Notes: generated from the sequence alone by a model not told the origin. Numbered from the stretch's first letter, positions 1 through 8,452 are shown. The stretch is DNA of 64,000 bases from Streptomyces collinus Tu 365 (GCF_000444875.1 NC_021985.1:744001-808000), one strand, 5' to 3'. Made by a program: numbers and translations.

Positions 1-12
1 AGGATGAGGCCC

Positions 13-27
13 GGGGACACTGTCCCC
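13..27. promoter_or_regulatory. 15-bp perfect palindrome at window edge
   Basis: The sequence GGGGACACTGTCCCC is a perfect inverted repeat around a central C. It lies about 200 bp upstream of the asparaginase start. It could be an operator or the 3' hairpin of a gene outside the window; no T-run follows it. The rest of the first 224 bases shows GC-rich inverted repeats near 168-205 and a GGGAGG ribosome binding site at about 210, but no convincing gene. Confidence 0.35.
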
Positions 28-224
28 TTCACCACCACGGCCCTTCCAACCACAACGGCCCCGCGGTCATTCCCGGCCGGGGCGGTCGCGGCGCGTGAAT
101 CCGCCGCGCGTACCGTGGCGCCGAAGTCCAGGTGGCCGACCTGTCCACCTGACCGGCGGCCTCGGCGATCCCGGGCGGCCGGCCGGACAGGCCGGCCCGA
201 CCCGCGCACGGGAGGTCACCGCCG

Positions 225-1196
225 ATGCCCCAGCCCGCCATGGCCGACGCCACCGACACCAACCCGGTCCTCGCCGAGGTCGTCCGCTCCGGATTCGTCG
301 AGGGGCGGCACCGGGGCGGCCTCGTGCTGCTCGCCGCCGACGGCTCGGTGGAACTGGCCCTCGGCGATGTGACCTCCCCCGTCTTCCCGCGCTCGGCCAA
401 CAAGCCGATGCAGGCCGCGGGCATGCTGCGGGCCGGCCTGGACCTCGCCGGCGAACGGCTGGCCATGGCGGCCGCGAGCCACTCCGGTGAGGCCTTCCAC
501 CGCGACCTGGTGCGCACGATGCTCGACGAGCACGGACTGAGTCCCGACCAGCTCCAGTGCCCGCCGTCCCTGCCCCTGGACCAGGAGGAACTGGAGTCCC
601 GCCTCGCGGCGGGCCAGGGACCCGACCGCGTGACCATGAACTGCTCGGGCAAGCACACGGCGATGCTCGCCACCGCCGCCCTGCGGGGCTGGCCGCTGGA
701 CTCCTACCTCGATCCCGCCCACCCGCTCCAGCAGCTCATCCGGACGGTGGTCGAGGAAGCGGCCGGCGAACCGGTGGCGGCCGTCGGCACCGACGGCTGC
801 GGGGCGCCGCTGCTGTCACTCAGCCTGACCGGCCTCGCCCGCGCCTTCCGCTCCTTCGTCCTCGCCGCGCCGGGCACCCCGGAGCGGCGGGTCGCCGACG
901 CCATGCGCGCCCATCCCGAGTACGTCGCGGGCACCCGGCGCCACGACACCTGGCTGATGCGGGAGATACCCGGCGTCCTGTCCAAGGTGGGCGCGGAGGC
1001 GGTCCAGGGCCTCGCGCTCCCCGACGGCCGCGCGCTGGCCCTGAAGATCGACGACGGCGCCGTCCGCGCGCTGCGCCCGGCACTCGCCCGCGCGCTGCAC
1101 CTGGCCGGTGTGACGGCACCGGTGACGGAGCGCGTCGGCCATGTGCCGCTGCTGGGTGGCGGTCGGGAGGTGGGAGAGGTACGGGCGGTGTTCTGA
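225..1196 (+). CDS. Asparaginase (asparaginase II family, PF06089 type)
   Basis: Predicted cytoplasmic enzyme of 323 residues that would hydrolyse L-asparagine to aspartate and ammonia. The sequence shows the family's conserved blocks: RSANKPMQA near residue 64, AAASHSGE near 85, NCSGKHTAML near 140 and GTDGCGAP near 188, and the length is normal for the family. No signal peptide is seen. The ATG is chosen because GGGAGG lies 9 nt upstream; an internal ATG 15 nt later is less well placed. It stands alone: the next gene is convergent, separated by a tandem-repeat region. Family identity is secure from motifs; substrate preference for asparagine is inferred. Confidence 0.9.
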   Translation: MPQPAMADATDTNPVLAEVVRSGFVEGRHRGGLVLLAADGSVELALGDVTSPVFPRSANKPMQAAGMLRAGLDLAGERLAMAAASHSGEAFHRDLVRTMLDEHGLSPDQLQCPPSLPLDQEELESRLAAGQGPDRVTMNCSGKHTAMLATAALRGWPLDSYLDPAHPLQQLIRTVVEEAAGEPVAAVGTDGCGAPLLSLSLTGLARAFRSFVLAAPGTPERRVADAMRAHPEYVAGTRRHDTWLMREIPGVLSKVGAEAVQGLALPDGRALALKIDDGAVRALRPALARALHLAGVTAPVTERVGHVPLLGGGREVGEVRAVF

Positions 1197-1318
1197 GCGA
1201 CGGGCACCGCGCTGAGCCGACATGCCGTGTCATGACCCTCGTCACCGGGGCGGTGACCCCGGCCGGCGGTCGAGCGGTTCGGGACGCCCGCTGCTCGCCC
1301 GGAGCACCCGGCCCAAGA

Positions 1319-1418
1319 CACGGCTTGCCGGATCGGGACACGGCCGACCGGCTCAGGACACAGCCGACGGGCTCGAGCCACGGCCGACCGGCTCAGGCCA
1401 CGGGCCGCCGGCTGAGCG
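1319..1418. repeat. Five degenerate 20-bp tandem repeats
   Basis: Five consecutive 20-bp units, each beginning with CA and resembling CACGGCCGACCGGCTCAGGA, fill the convergent gap between the asparaginase gene and the next gene. Copies starting at 1339 and 1379 share 19 identical leading bases; the other three are more diverged. The repeats are non-coding in both neighbours. They may simply be slippage-derived GC-rich sequence or act as a transcription end zone. Confidence 0.7.
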
Positions 1419-1438
1419 TACGGCCCGTCGGTCCGGCC

Positions 1439-2356
1439 CTAACCGACCAGGCGGCGGCGCCAGTCCAGCGGTGTGACGGTGATGGCCCGGGACGGGTCGT
1501 GGTCCCACTCGGTGTGCAGGCCGGCGGCCTCCAGCGCGGCCACCACCTCGTGGCCGATGGCCGCGGTGGTCTCGGCGGAGCTGTCGAAGCCGCCGTACAG
1601 CAGCGTCAGCCCGTGGCCCGCCGCCGCGGATTCCGTGCACTGGGAGTGAAAGTAGACGAAGCCTCGGGCGCCGGGTTCGGCCTCGCCGCCGATCTCCGAC
1701 CGGCCGCAGTTGCGGCAGCAGGTGAAGTTCTCGCGGGCCGTGACCCCGGCCTCGTCGAGGGCGGTGAAGGCGCGAGTGAGGCGCTCGGGGTCCGTCTCGC
1801 CCTGCCATGCGGCCTGCTCCGCGACACGCTCGAGCCACAGCCGGTCGGTCAGCACCCTCGCCTGGTCACGCGAGACGGGCCGGCGGTCCGCCGTCACGAG
1901 GTACTCCTCCGCGAGCTCGGCCAGTTGGTCGCGGGTGGCGTAGCCGCCCGCCAGCTCCAGGCGCACCCGCTCCTCCAGTTCCGCGCGCTCGGCGTCGTCG
2001 AGGTCGAGCGGCGGCACCTCGGGGACGGGGCCCATGTCCAGCGGTGCCCACTTCGGCCCGGTCTCCCAGCCCTGCTCCTGCCGGGCCCAGCCGGTGAGTA
2101 CGGCGATCACGTCCTCGGTCGCGCCGACCATCGCCTGGAAGTGCCGGTCGGCGGCACCGTCGCGGTACTCCACCTGGTAGTCGCCGCCGGTCTCGTGCCA
2201 GACCTGGGCGAAGACGTCGGGCAGGTCGGGTATGCGCTGGAGCACCAGGAAGTGGTCACCTTCAGCGCCTACGCGCCGGACTAGTCCGGCCAGTTCCTCG
2301 GCGGTCACGCGTACGCGCCGCTCCCCGGTCTCCGTCAGCACCGCGATATCGAGCAT
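1439..2356 (-). CDS. Hypothetical protein (DUF6891-like C-terminal domain)
   Basis: A 305-residue soluble protein with no signal peptide. The C-terminal half has a conserved-looking block with FTCCRNCGRSEIG near residue 195, followed by GFVYFHSQCTE and LLYGGFD; the paired cysteines suggest a small metal or structural Cys cluster. I believe this matches the actinobacterial family named DUF6891, but I cannot verify that and no function is known to me. The start is the ATG giving MLDIAVLTETGERR; longer upstream extension would run through the terminator hairpin at 2423 and is rejected. It lies downstream of a small membrane protein gene but a strong hairpin separates them. Confidence 0.75.
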   Translation of the reverse strand: MLDIAVLTETGERRVRVTAEELAGLVRRVGAEGDHFLVLQRIPDLPDVFAQVWHETGGDYQVEYRDGAADRHFQAMVGATEDVIAVLTGWARQEQGWETGPKWAPLDMGPVPEVPPLDLDDAERAELEERVRLELAGGYATRDQLAELAEEYLVTADRRPVSRDQARVLTDRLWLERVAEQAAWQGETDPERLTRAFTALDEAGVTARENFTCCRNCGRSEIGGEAEPGARGFVYFHSQCTESAAAGHGLTLLYGGFDSSAETTAAIGHEVVAALEAAGLHTEWDHDPSRAITVTPLDWRRRLVG

Positions 2357-2422
2357 GCGCAGACTCTGGCACACCCCTCCGACAACGAACCGGACAGGGG
2401 AACGCGGACGAGGGCGTACACG

Positions 2423-2468
2423 GAGGTGCGCCGTGGCCCGGGTCGATCCCCGGGCCACGGCGCACCTC
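2423..2468 (-). terminator. 20-bp perfect stem-loop terminator
   Basis: Two perfectly complementary 20-base arms (2423-2442 and 2449-2468) flank a 6-base loop TCGATC. It lies just past the stop of the small membrane protein gene and before the DUF6891-like gene, so it should end leftward transcription from the former. No T-run, as is usual in Streptomyces. Confidence 0.85.
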
Positions 2469-2493
2469 TTGCCGCCGGCTAACGCCGCCGACG

Positions 2494-2664
2494 TCACCAG
2501 CGGTACCAACGGCCCCGGCGGCCACCGCTGTCCGCGGACCGGATCACGAATCCGAGCACCCAGACGATCAGTACGATCACGGCGATCCACCACAGCGCCT
2601 TGAGCGCGAAGCCCGCGCCGAAGAGGATCAGGGCCAGAAGAAGAACGAGAAGCAGGGGAACCAT
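2494..2664 (-). CDS. Small hydrophobic membrane protein (56 aa)
   Basis: A 56-residue protein that is almost entirely hydrophobic: two adjoining membrane segments (about residues 2-20 and 23-43) and a basic, Arg/Gly-rich tail ending RRGRWYRW. It resembles the short 'hydrophobic protein' family common in Streptomyces. The ATG is chosen because GGAGG sits about 7 nt upstream; an in-frame start 17 codons earlier lacks this site. Function unknown; often annotated as stress-related elsewhere, which I cannot support here. It forms its own transcription unit, closed by the hairpin at 2423. Confidence 0.75.
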   Translation of the reverse strand: MVPLLLVLLLALILFGAGFALKALWWIAVIVLIVWVLGFVIRSADSGGRRGRWYRW

Positions 2665-2845
2665 AGTTATCAACCTCCGCTGCTCCTGGTGCCCGGCGAT
2701 CAGGCGAACACGCACACGATTTGATCTGTTTCTTCACCGAAAACGCGGGCACACGTTCCCGTTTCTCCGCCCTTCCCCGCGTTCAACGGACCGGGGCGGC
2801 GGACGCGTTCGAGCGGCCCGAACCCGGGGGGACAGCCTGCAGATC

Positions 2846-3016
2846 ATGGTGGAGTGGGGGATCCGGCCGGCGTCGGAGGCGGACGTCGAGGCCGTGGCCG
2901 AACCGCGGGCCGTCGTGCTACGGGCGGCTCTGCGGCGGCTCGGGCGGTACGACGTGTTGATGGTGCGCGAGCCGGCCGCCGCCGCGGCCGTCCCGGAGTC
3001 CCGCCCCACCCGGTGA
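2846..3016 (+). pseudogene. GNAT N-acetyltransferase N-terminal remnant
   Basis: The frame encodes 56 residues beginning MVEWGIRPASEADVEAVAE followed by a block ending LRRLGRYD. This is the typical first 45 residues of actinobacterial GNAT acetyltransferases (IRPATEADVEAVAELRA... LERLGRYDE), after which similarity stops and a stop codon follows. The acetyl-CoA binding core is absent, so no activity is expected. No good ribosome binding site is visible. I read it as a decayed fragment; chance resemblance is possible but the match is continuous over about 40 residues. Confidence 0.55.
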
Positions 3017-3076
3017 GGGGCGAGGCGGGCGCAGGGTCGGCCGGCGCTCAGCGGCGCCGGTGGACGTTCACCGCTG

Positions 3077-3598
3077 TCAGACCGTCCCGGAGGAGGCCCG
3101 TCGGGGCAGCTTCCAGTTCGGGCGGGGGAAGTGGCAGGTGTAGCCGTTCGGGTAGCGCTCCAGGTAGTCCTGGTGCTCGGGCTCGGCCTCCCAGAAGTCA
3201 CCCACGGGCTCGACCTCCGTGACCACCTTGCCCGGCCACAGCCCGCTCGCCTCGACGTCCGCGATGGTGTCGACGGCGACGCGGTGCTGCTCCTCGTCCG
3301 CGTAGTAGATGGCGGACCGGTAGCTGCGCCCGATGTCGTTGCCCTGCCGGTCCCGGGTGGTCGGGTCGTGGATCTGGAAGAAGAACTCCAGGACGTCGCG
3401 GTAGCTCGTCACCGTGGGGTCGAAGAGGATCTCGATGGCCTCGGCGTGATCGCCGTGGTTGCGGTAGGTGGCGTTCGGCGTGTCGCCGCCGCTGTAGCCC
3501 ACCCGCGTCGCCACCACGCCCGGCTGCTTGCGGACCAGGTCCTGCATGCCCCAGAAACAACCGCCCGCGAGTACGGCTCGCTCGGTTCCCACTGTCAT
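3077..3598 (-). CDS. msrA: Peptide-methionine (S)-S-oxide reductase MsrA
   Basis: Cytoplasmic repair enzyme that reduces methionine-S-sulfoxide in proteins. The 173-residue product has the catalytic GGCFWG motif (Cys14), the RVGYSGG block and [10 protein letters not shown], the signature of MsrA. The C-terminal part keeps EHQDYL near residue 145. The ATG giving [13 protein letters not shown] is chosen over a GTG 37 codons upstream because the longer form would read through a palindrome and adds non-homologous sequence. Stands alone on the minus strand; a 28-bp palindrome lies about 84 bp upstream of the start and could be its operator. Confidence 0.93.
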   Translation of the reverse strand: MTVGTERAVLAGGCFWGMQDLVRKQPGVVATRVGYSGGDTPNATYRNHGDHAEAIEILFDPTVTSYRDVLEFFFQIHDPTTRDRQGNDIGRSYRSAIYYADEEQHRVAVDTIADVEASGLWPGKVVTEVEPVGDFWEAEPEHQDYLERYPNGYTCHFPRPNWKLPRRASSGTV

Positions 3599-3681
3599 CG
3601 GTCGCTCCCTCGTGCTGGACCCTCGGACCGGCGTGCTCGTCGACGCGCCGGCCGTTCGGTCGTTCGGCCTCTTGTCTGTAG

Positions 3682-3709
3682 GTGAGCGGCCGGTCGACCG
3701 GCCGCTCAC
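3682..3709. promoter_or_regulatory. 28-bp perfect palindrome upstream of msrA
   Basis: GTGAGCGGCCGGTC is followed directly by its exact reverse complement, with no loop. The site is 84 bp upstream of the msrA ATG and about 75 bp past the stop of the DUF2993 gene. A loopless perfect palindrome is more typical of a dimeric repressor site than of a terminator, but it could serve as the terminator of the DUF2993 operon. Confidence 0.5.
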
Positions 3710-3784
3710 GCCGTACTGTCCAACCGGTGACCCGCCCAGATGATTCCCGGCGGCCGCCCTTCCCTCCGCCCCTCTTTCCGGAGG

Positions 3785-4504
3785 TCAGGCGGCCTTCCCC
3801 GCACCGTCCGGCGCCGGGCCGGCGGCGATCGAGAAGTCGAGCGCGAGGCCGTCCGCGGTGGCGTGCGCCGCGGTCAGCGCCACCCCGTGCGGGAGGCCGG
3901 TGACGGCCACGGTCCGGGGCTTCAGCCGGTCCCGCAGCCCCGAGGCGGCGGGAAGGGCGTCGAGGTCCGCCACCGCGACGCTGCGGCCGAGGACGTTCAC
4001 CGTCGTGGGCGTGACGGTGAACGCGCCGGGCGTGGTGGACAGTCCGGCCCGCACGGTGACGGGCAGACCGAGGCGGCCGACGGTTCCGCCGAGAACCAGG
4101 TCCCCGTCCTGGCCACCGGCTGTCGGACCGTCACCCAGCGCGCCCAGGCGCCGGGTCACCTGGTCGTATCCGACGGTCGCGGTGGCGCTGCCACCGGCGG
4201 TGTCCCCGTCCGTCGTGACGTCCCTCAGGCGCACGGTCACGTCCATCACGGTGTGCTGACGGTGCACGTCGGCGGCGCTCACCTCGACGTCGCCCACCTC
4301 GCCGCCGAGGGTGCGCAGCCCCGCGAGCGGCGTGCTGAGGGAGGCGTGCACGGGTCCGTGCGGCTTGAGCCGGCTCGCGGCCCGGGCGGCGATCCGCTCC
4401 TCGGTCCTGTGCTCGACGAGGAGATCGGTCGCACAGGTCAGGGCGGCCAGGACGCAGGCCGCGGCGGCCAGGAGGCGGATCGTCCGCCCGCGGTTCGATG
4501 TCAC
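3785..4504 (-). CDS. DUF2993 (LmeA-like) lipid-binding protein
   Basis: A 239-residue protein with an N-terminal membrane anchor or signal (about residues 8-25, LLAAAACVLAALTCATDLL) followed by a DUF2993 domain: repeated beta-rich blocks such as VEVSAADV, MDVTVRLRDV and the C-terminal AVTGLPHGV. The family includes the mycobacterial envelope phospholipid-binding protein LmeA, so an exported lipid-handling role is likely. The GTG start is chosen because GGAG lies 11 nt upstream; a GTG 4 codons earlier overlaps that site. It is 29 nt downstream of the MMPL gene, so the two should be co-transcribed and controlled by the same TetR repressor. Confidence 0.8.
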   Translation of the reverse strand: MTSNRGRTIRLLAAAACVLAALTCATDLLVEHRTEERIAARAASRLKPHGPVHASLSTPLAGLRTLGGEVGDVEVSAADVHRQHTVMDVTVRLRDVTTDGDTAGGSATATVGYDQVTRRLGALGDGPTAGGQDGDLVLGGTVGRLGLPVTVRAGLSTTPGAFTVTPTTVNVLGRSVAVADLDALPAASGLRDRLKPRTVAVTGLPHGVALTAAHATADGLALDFSIAAGPAPDGAGKAA

Positions 4505-4533
4505 GTGGTCACTCACTCCGGATCGGTCGGCGG

Positions 4534-6738
4534 TCAGGCGTGCAGGTCCGGCAGGATCCGGTCGAGACGGCGGGGCAGCCACCAGTTGGCCCTGCCCATG
4601 AGGAACATGGCGGACGGCACGAGGACGAGGCGCACCACGGTGGCGTCGACGATGACGCTGATCGCCAGTCCCAGGGCGAGCATCTTGACGACCACGGTCG
4701 GCGAGGCGGTGAAGGAGAGGAACACCGCGGTCATGATGAAGGCGGCGGCGGAGATGACGCGCGCGGTCGCGGACAGCCCCTCCCCCACGGCGAGCCGGTT
4801 GTCGCCCGTGCGGTGCCACGCCTCGGCGATCCGGGACAGCAGGAAGATCTCGTAGTCCATGGAGAGCCCGAAGACGATGGCGAACATCATCATCGGCACG
4901 TACGACTCGATGGGCACCGGCTCCGACAGGCCGAGCAGCGTGTCGCCCCAGCCCCACTGGAAGACCGCGACGAGCACACCGTAGGACGCGGCGGTGGTGA
5001 ACAGGTTGAGGACGACGGCCTTGAGGGGGATCACCACGCTGCGGAAGACGGCCATGAGCAGCAGGAAGGCCAGCACCAGGACGATGCCGACGACGATCGG
5101 CAGCCGGTCACCGACCGTGGCCCGGAAGTCGGCCTGTCCGGCCACGCTGCCGGTGAGGTAGGCGTCGGCGCCCGTGCCGTTGAGCGCCTTGGGCAGCGTG
5201 TGCCCGGAGAGGGTGTGCAGCAGGTCGGCGGCGGCGGCGTCCTGGGGCCCCGTGGCCGGGGTGAGGGTGGTGACGAGGATCCGGCCGTCGTCGCTCGGCC
5301 GGACGGGGGCGACGGACGCCACGCCGTGGGTGTCCTTCAGCGCTGTGGTCACGGCGGCGGCGATCCGGTCGGCCGGGGTGTGCGCGCGGCTCACGTCGAC
5401 CACGGCGACGACCCGGCCGTTCGCGCCCTCGCCGAAGCCCGGGCCGTCGGCGTCCGCGATCCAGTCATAGGCGGTACGGGTGCTGCTGCCGGACCGGTCG
5501 GCGCCCGCGTCGACGTGACCGAGCCGCATGGACAGCACCGGTGCGGCGCACAGGCCGAGGACGGCGACTCCGACTGCGAGGAACGTCCATGGGCGGCGGG
5601 CGACGAGAGCGGCGTAGCGGTGCCAGCCGTCCCGCTCCCCCCTGCTCTCGGCGACGGGCCGGCGCAGCCGGAGCGTGTCGACGCGCCTGCCGACCAGGCC
5701 GAGGGCGGCCGGCACCAGGGTGAGGGCGGCCGCGGCGGTGACGGCGACGGCGAGGGTGGCCGCGAGTCCGATCTTGCCGATGAAGCTGAGTCCGCACGCG
5801 TACAGGCTGAGCATGGCGACGGCGACGGTCAGGGCGGCGACGAGGACGGCGCGTCCGCTGGTGCGGGCGGTGCGGGCGGCGGCCTCGACCGGTTCGCGCC
5901 CGTCGATGAGGTCCTGGCGGAAGCGGGTGGTCAGGAAGAGGGCGTAGTCGATGCCGACGCCGAGGCCGATCATGCCGGCGAGGGTCGTGGCCGAGGTCGC
6001 GAAGGAGATCGTGCCGGCGACGATCCCGACGATACCCAGGCCGGCTCCGACGCTGATCAGCGCGGTGCCCAGGGGCAGCAGGGCGGCGAGGACGCTGCCG
6101 AAGGCCACGAGCAGGATGGCGAAGGCGGTGACGACGCCGACGCCCTCGCTCAGCCGGTCGTCGGCCGGTTCCCTGACCACCTGTTCCAGGTCGCCGCCGT
6201 AGGCGACGCCGAGACCCGCGGCCCGGGCGGGCCCGGTCGCCGTGTCGAGGCGCGCGGTGTAGTCGTGGCCGAGGTCCTTCAGTGGTGCGTCGAAGGAGAC
6301 GGTGGTGTACGCGGTGCGGCCGTCGGCGCTGGTCACGAGCGCGGAGGCGGCGGTGGCGTGCGGCAGGCCGCGCAGGTCGGCGAGGGTGCGGCCGACCGCG
6401 GACCCGTGGTCGGCGACGGTGCCGGTGCCGGTGTGGAGGACGACGAGGCCGCTGGGCCGGCCGGCGTCGGGCATGGAGCGGGCGAGGAGGTCGGCGCCGG
6501 TGTGGGAGGCGGTGCCGGGCAGGCTGACCTGGTCGCTGAAGGTGGGTGCGGCGAGGTGCCGTCCTGCCAGGGCGGCGCCGAGGACCAGGAGCCAGGCGGC
6601 CACGACCGCGGCCGGATGCCGGGCGCAGAAGCCGCCGAGACGGCCGAGCGCGCCCCGCCCCTCGGCGGGCCGGGTGCGTGGGCGCGTCTCGGCGCGTCCG
6701 TCCGGCGGCGCGGGGAGTAGCCGGGTGGGTCGGGGCAC
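4534..6738 (-). CDS. MMPL family (RND-type) membrane transporter
   Basis: Integral membrane exporter of 734 residues. Two symmetrical halves each begin with one membrane helix, continue into a large extracytoplasmic loop and end in a helix bundle; the second half has the diagnostic FGLSMDYEIFLLSR block and the first GVGIDYALFL, carrying the paired charged residues of MMPL proton-driven transporters. Relatives export lipids or drugs in mycobacteria and Streptomyces. The GTG start is set by GGAGG 5 nt upstream; a longer GTG start would lie inside the operator at 6756. It heads a two-gene operon with the DUF2993 protein and is divergent from a TetR regulator. Confidence 0.92.
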   Translation of the reverse strand: MPRPTRLLPAPPDGRAETRPRTRPAEGRGALGRLGGFCARHPAAVVAAWLLVLGAALAGRHLAAPTFSDQVSLPGTASHTGADLLARSMPDAGRPSGLVVLHTGTGTVADHGSAVGRTLADLRGLPHATAASALVTSADGRTAYTTVSFDAPLKDLGHDYTARLDTATGPARAAGLGVAYGGDLEQVVREPADDRLSEGVGVVTAFAILLVAFGSVLAALLPLGTALISVGAGLGIVGIVAGTISFATSATTLAGMIGLGVGIDYALFLTTRFRQDLIDGREPVEAAARTARTSGRAVLVAALTVAVAMLSLYACGLSFIGKIGLAATLAVAVTAAAALTLVPAALGLVGRRVDTLRLRRPVAESRGERDGWHRYAALVARRPWTFLAVGVAVLGLCAAPVLSMRLGHVDAGADRSGSSTRTAYDWIADADGPGFGEGANGRVVAVVDVSRAHTPADRIAAAVTTALKDTHGVASVAPVRPSDDGRILVTTLTPATGPQDAAAADLLHTLSGHTLPKALNGTGADAYLTGSVAGQADFRATVGDRLPIVVGIVLVLAFLLLMAVFRSVVIPLKAVVLNLFTTAASYGVLVAVFQWGWGDTLLGLSEPVPIESYVPMMMFAIVFGLSMDYEIFLLSRIAEAWHRTGDNRLAVGEGLSATARVISAAAFIMTAVFLSFTASPTVVVKMLALGLAISVIVDATVVRLVLVPSAMFLMGRANWWLPRRLDRILPDLHA

Positions 6739-6755
6739 GTGCGCCTCCAGAGAAA

Positions 6756-6771
6756 GTGTCACGGGTGACAC
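6756..6771. promoter_or_regulatory. TetR-type operator 1 (TGTCA-N4-TGACA)
   Basis: GTGTCACGGGTGACAC is a near-perfect palindrome located 18 bp upstream of the MMPL start. It shares the TGTCA-N4-TGACA design with the site 31 bp away (about three helical turns), so the two probably bind two dimers of the adjacent TetR protein and control both divergent genes. Confidence 0.8.
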
Positions 6772-6787
6772 GCATGCTAGGGCGAAG

Positions 6788-6801
6788 TGTCATGCATGAC
6801 A
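6788..6801. promoter_or_regulatory. TetR-type operator 2 (TGTCATGCATGACA)
   Basis: Perfect 14-bp palindrome in the same divergent region, with a further isolated TGACA half-site at about 6813. It matches operator 1 at every position of both half-sites. Confidence 0.8.
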
Positions 6802-6882
6802 ATTGGCATCGGTGACATTTTCTCGCCCGGGTGGCACGCGGGTCGATTGACAGTCGCGACACCGGGGCGGGAGGCTCGCCCC

Positions 6883-7506
6883 ATGCCGAGTGAGATCACC
6901 CCCGCTGGACTGCGCGAACGCAAGAAGGAGGAGACCCGGCGCCTGCTGCTGGAAGGGGCGGCGCGGCTGTTCCGGGAACGGGGGTTCGAGGGCACCACGG
7001 TCGCGGACATCGCCGCGCAGGCGAACGTCTCGGTGCGGACGTTCTTCCGCTACTTCGACGGCAAGGAGGCGCTGCTGCTGCCGGACGGCGTGCAGATCTT
7101 CGCCTACGTCGAGAACGCCCTGTCCGAGCGGCCCGCGGACGAGGACCCCCTGGACGCGGTGTGCAACGCGCTGCTCGCGGCGGCCGAGCCCTTCTCCGCC
7201 TCCACCCTGACCGCCCTCGGCCACCCGGTGGAGGACCTGGAGAACGTCGTCACGACCCGCCTGGTGCAGGCGTTCTCCGACTTCGAGGAGCGGCTCACCG
7301 TCCTGGTGCGGCGCAGACTGCCCCCCGGCACACCCGACGCCGACCTCCAGGCCGCCGTGATCGCGTGCGCCGCCCTGTCCGCGGTGCGCGCGGTGCTGCG
7401 GACCCGCCGGGCACGCCGGGCGGCCGGCATCGAGGACACCGGACCGGCGCCGCTGCGGCGGGCGTTCGCCCTGCTGCGCGGGATGGGATCCGTCGAACGG
7501 CCGTGA
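6883..7506 (+). CDS. TetR/AcrR family repressor of the MMPL operon
   Basis: A 207-residue DNA-binding protein with an N-terminal helix-turn-helix at about residues 30-60 (GTTVADIAAQANVSVRTFFRYFDGK region), followed by an all-helical ligand-binding half. The ATG is preceded by GGGAGG about 9 nt away; a start 32 codons upstream would place coding sequence over the operators. It is divergent from the MMPL-DUF2993 operon with two matching palindromes between them, so autoregulation plus repression of the exporter is the expected circuit. The inducing ligand is unknown and could be a substrate of the exporter. Confidence 0.88.
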   Translation: MPSEITPAGLRERKKEETRRLLLEGAARLFRERGFEGTTVADIAAQANVSVRTFFRYFDGKEALLLPDGVQIFAYVENALSERPADEDPLDAVCNALLAAAEPFSASTLTALGHPVEDLENVVTTRLVQAFSDFEERLTVLVRRRLPPGTPDADLQAAVIACAALSAVRAVLRTRRARRAAGIEDTGPAPLRRAFALLRGMGSVERP

Positions 7507-7591
7507 CGGCGCGTGCGACGGGCGCGCACCGTGCAGTCTGGAGTGGGCCGCCGGGAGTGCGCGGCCGGGCTTCGACGAGCAGGGAGCGCTC

Positions 7592-8431
7592 ATGGCGTCG
7601 AGCGGTGCCGAGCAGGGCGGAGCCGCCCGCGAGGGCCACTACGGTGAGGACCTCTTCGAACCGGACGACCCCGCCGAGGCGGGGCGGATCGACGCCGCCG
7701 CGCTGGTCTTCGATCCGTTCACGACGAGTCGGCTGCGCGCGCTCGGCGTGGGTCCGGGCAGCCGCTGCCTCGAGGTGGGGGCCGGGACCGGGACCGTGGC
7801 CCGCTGGCTGCTCCGGGAGGCGGACGTCGCGCAGGTGGTGGCCCTGGACCGGGACACGAGCGGCCTGGAGACCCTGACGGACCCGCGGCTGCGCGTGGTC
7901 ACCGCCGACCTCACGGACGAGGACCTGGAGCTGGGCGGCTTCGACCTGATCCACGCCCGGTTCGTCCTCATGCACCTGCCCGAGCGGCGCCGGCTCGTCG
8001 CACGGCTCGCGGGATGGCTGGACCCGGGCGGCCTGCTGGTGCTCGGGGACGCGGTGGAGGTGCCGGACACCTCGGAGCCCGCGTCCGCCTACCGGCGGAC
8101 CATGGACGCGATGTGGCGGGCGCTGCGGTCGACGATCGGCACCGACACGTCGTCCGTCCCCGCCTACCCGCGCTTCCTGCGGGAGGAGGGCCTGCGTGAC
8201 GTCGCCGCCGAACTGTGCTGTCCGCCGCTGGTCGCGGGCGGCCCCCTCGCACGGTTCTGGGCGCAGACCTGGCGCCGGATGCGGCCCGAACTGGAGGCGA
8301 CCGGGCTGGTGGACGCCTCCGTCGTCGACGAGGCCCTGGCCTACCTCTCCTCGCCGGACCTCGCCGAACTCGGCCCCGGCATGGCGATGGCCTGGGGGCG
8401 GGCCCCGGACACACCGCGCCCCGGCCGGTGA
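7592..8431 (+). CDS. Class I SAM-dependent methyltransferase
   Basis: A 279-residue soluble protein with a Rossmann methyltransferase core: motif I LEVGAGTGTVARWL near residue 60, an acidic loop VVALDRD near 83, and the motif HARFVLMHLPERRRLV near 126 followed by LDPGGLLVLGD. This layout is typical of small-molecule methyltransferases of Streptomyces. The ATG has AGGGAG 5 nt upstream. Substrate unknown. It is a single gene, closed by a strong hairpin overlapping its stop codon. Confidence 0.85.
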   Translation: MASSGAEQGGAAREGHYGEDLFEPDDPAEAGRIDAAALVFDPFTTSRLRALGVGPGSRCLEVGAGTGTVARWLLREADVAQVVALDRDTSGLETLTDPRLRVVTADLTDEDLELGGFDLIHARFVLMHLPERRRLVARLAGWLDPGGLLVLGDAVEVPDTSEPASAYRRTMDAMWRALRSTIGTDTSSVPAYPRFLREEGLRDVAAELCCPPLVAGGPLARFWAQTWRRMRPELEATGLVDASVVDEALAYLSSPDLAELGPGMAMAWGRAPDTPRPGR

Positions 8432-8452
8432 CGGGGCGTCACCGGCCGGGGC
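8418..8452. terminator. Bidirectional stem-loop, 15-bp stem
   Basis: Arms 8418-8432 and 8438-8452 pair perfectly around GGGGC. The hairpin overlaps the methyltransferase stop codon and lies just past the stop of the convergent small membrane protein gene, so it can serve both. Confidence 0.8.

Noticed and set aside
4498..6720. Long plus-strand open frame (about 740 codons) over the MMPL gene
   Set aside because: It is an antisense shadow of the MMPL gene: Gly/Asp/His-rich low-complexity protein with no family features; the minus strand has the transporter motifs.
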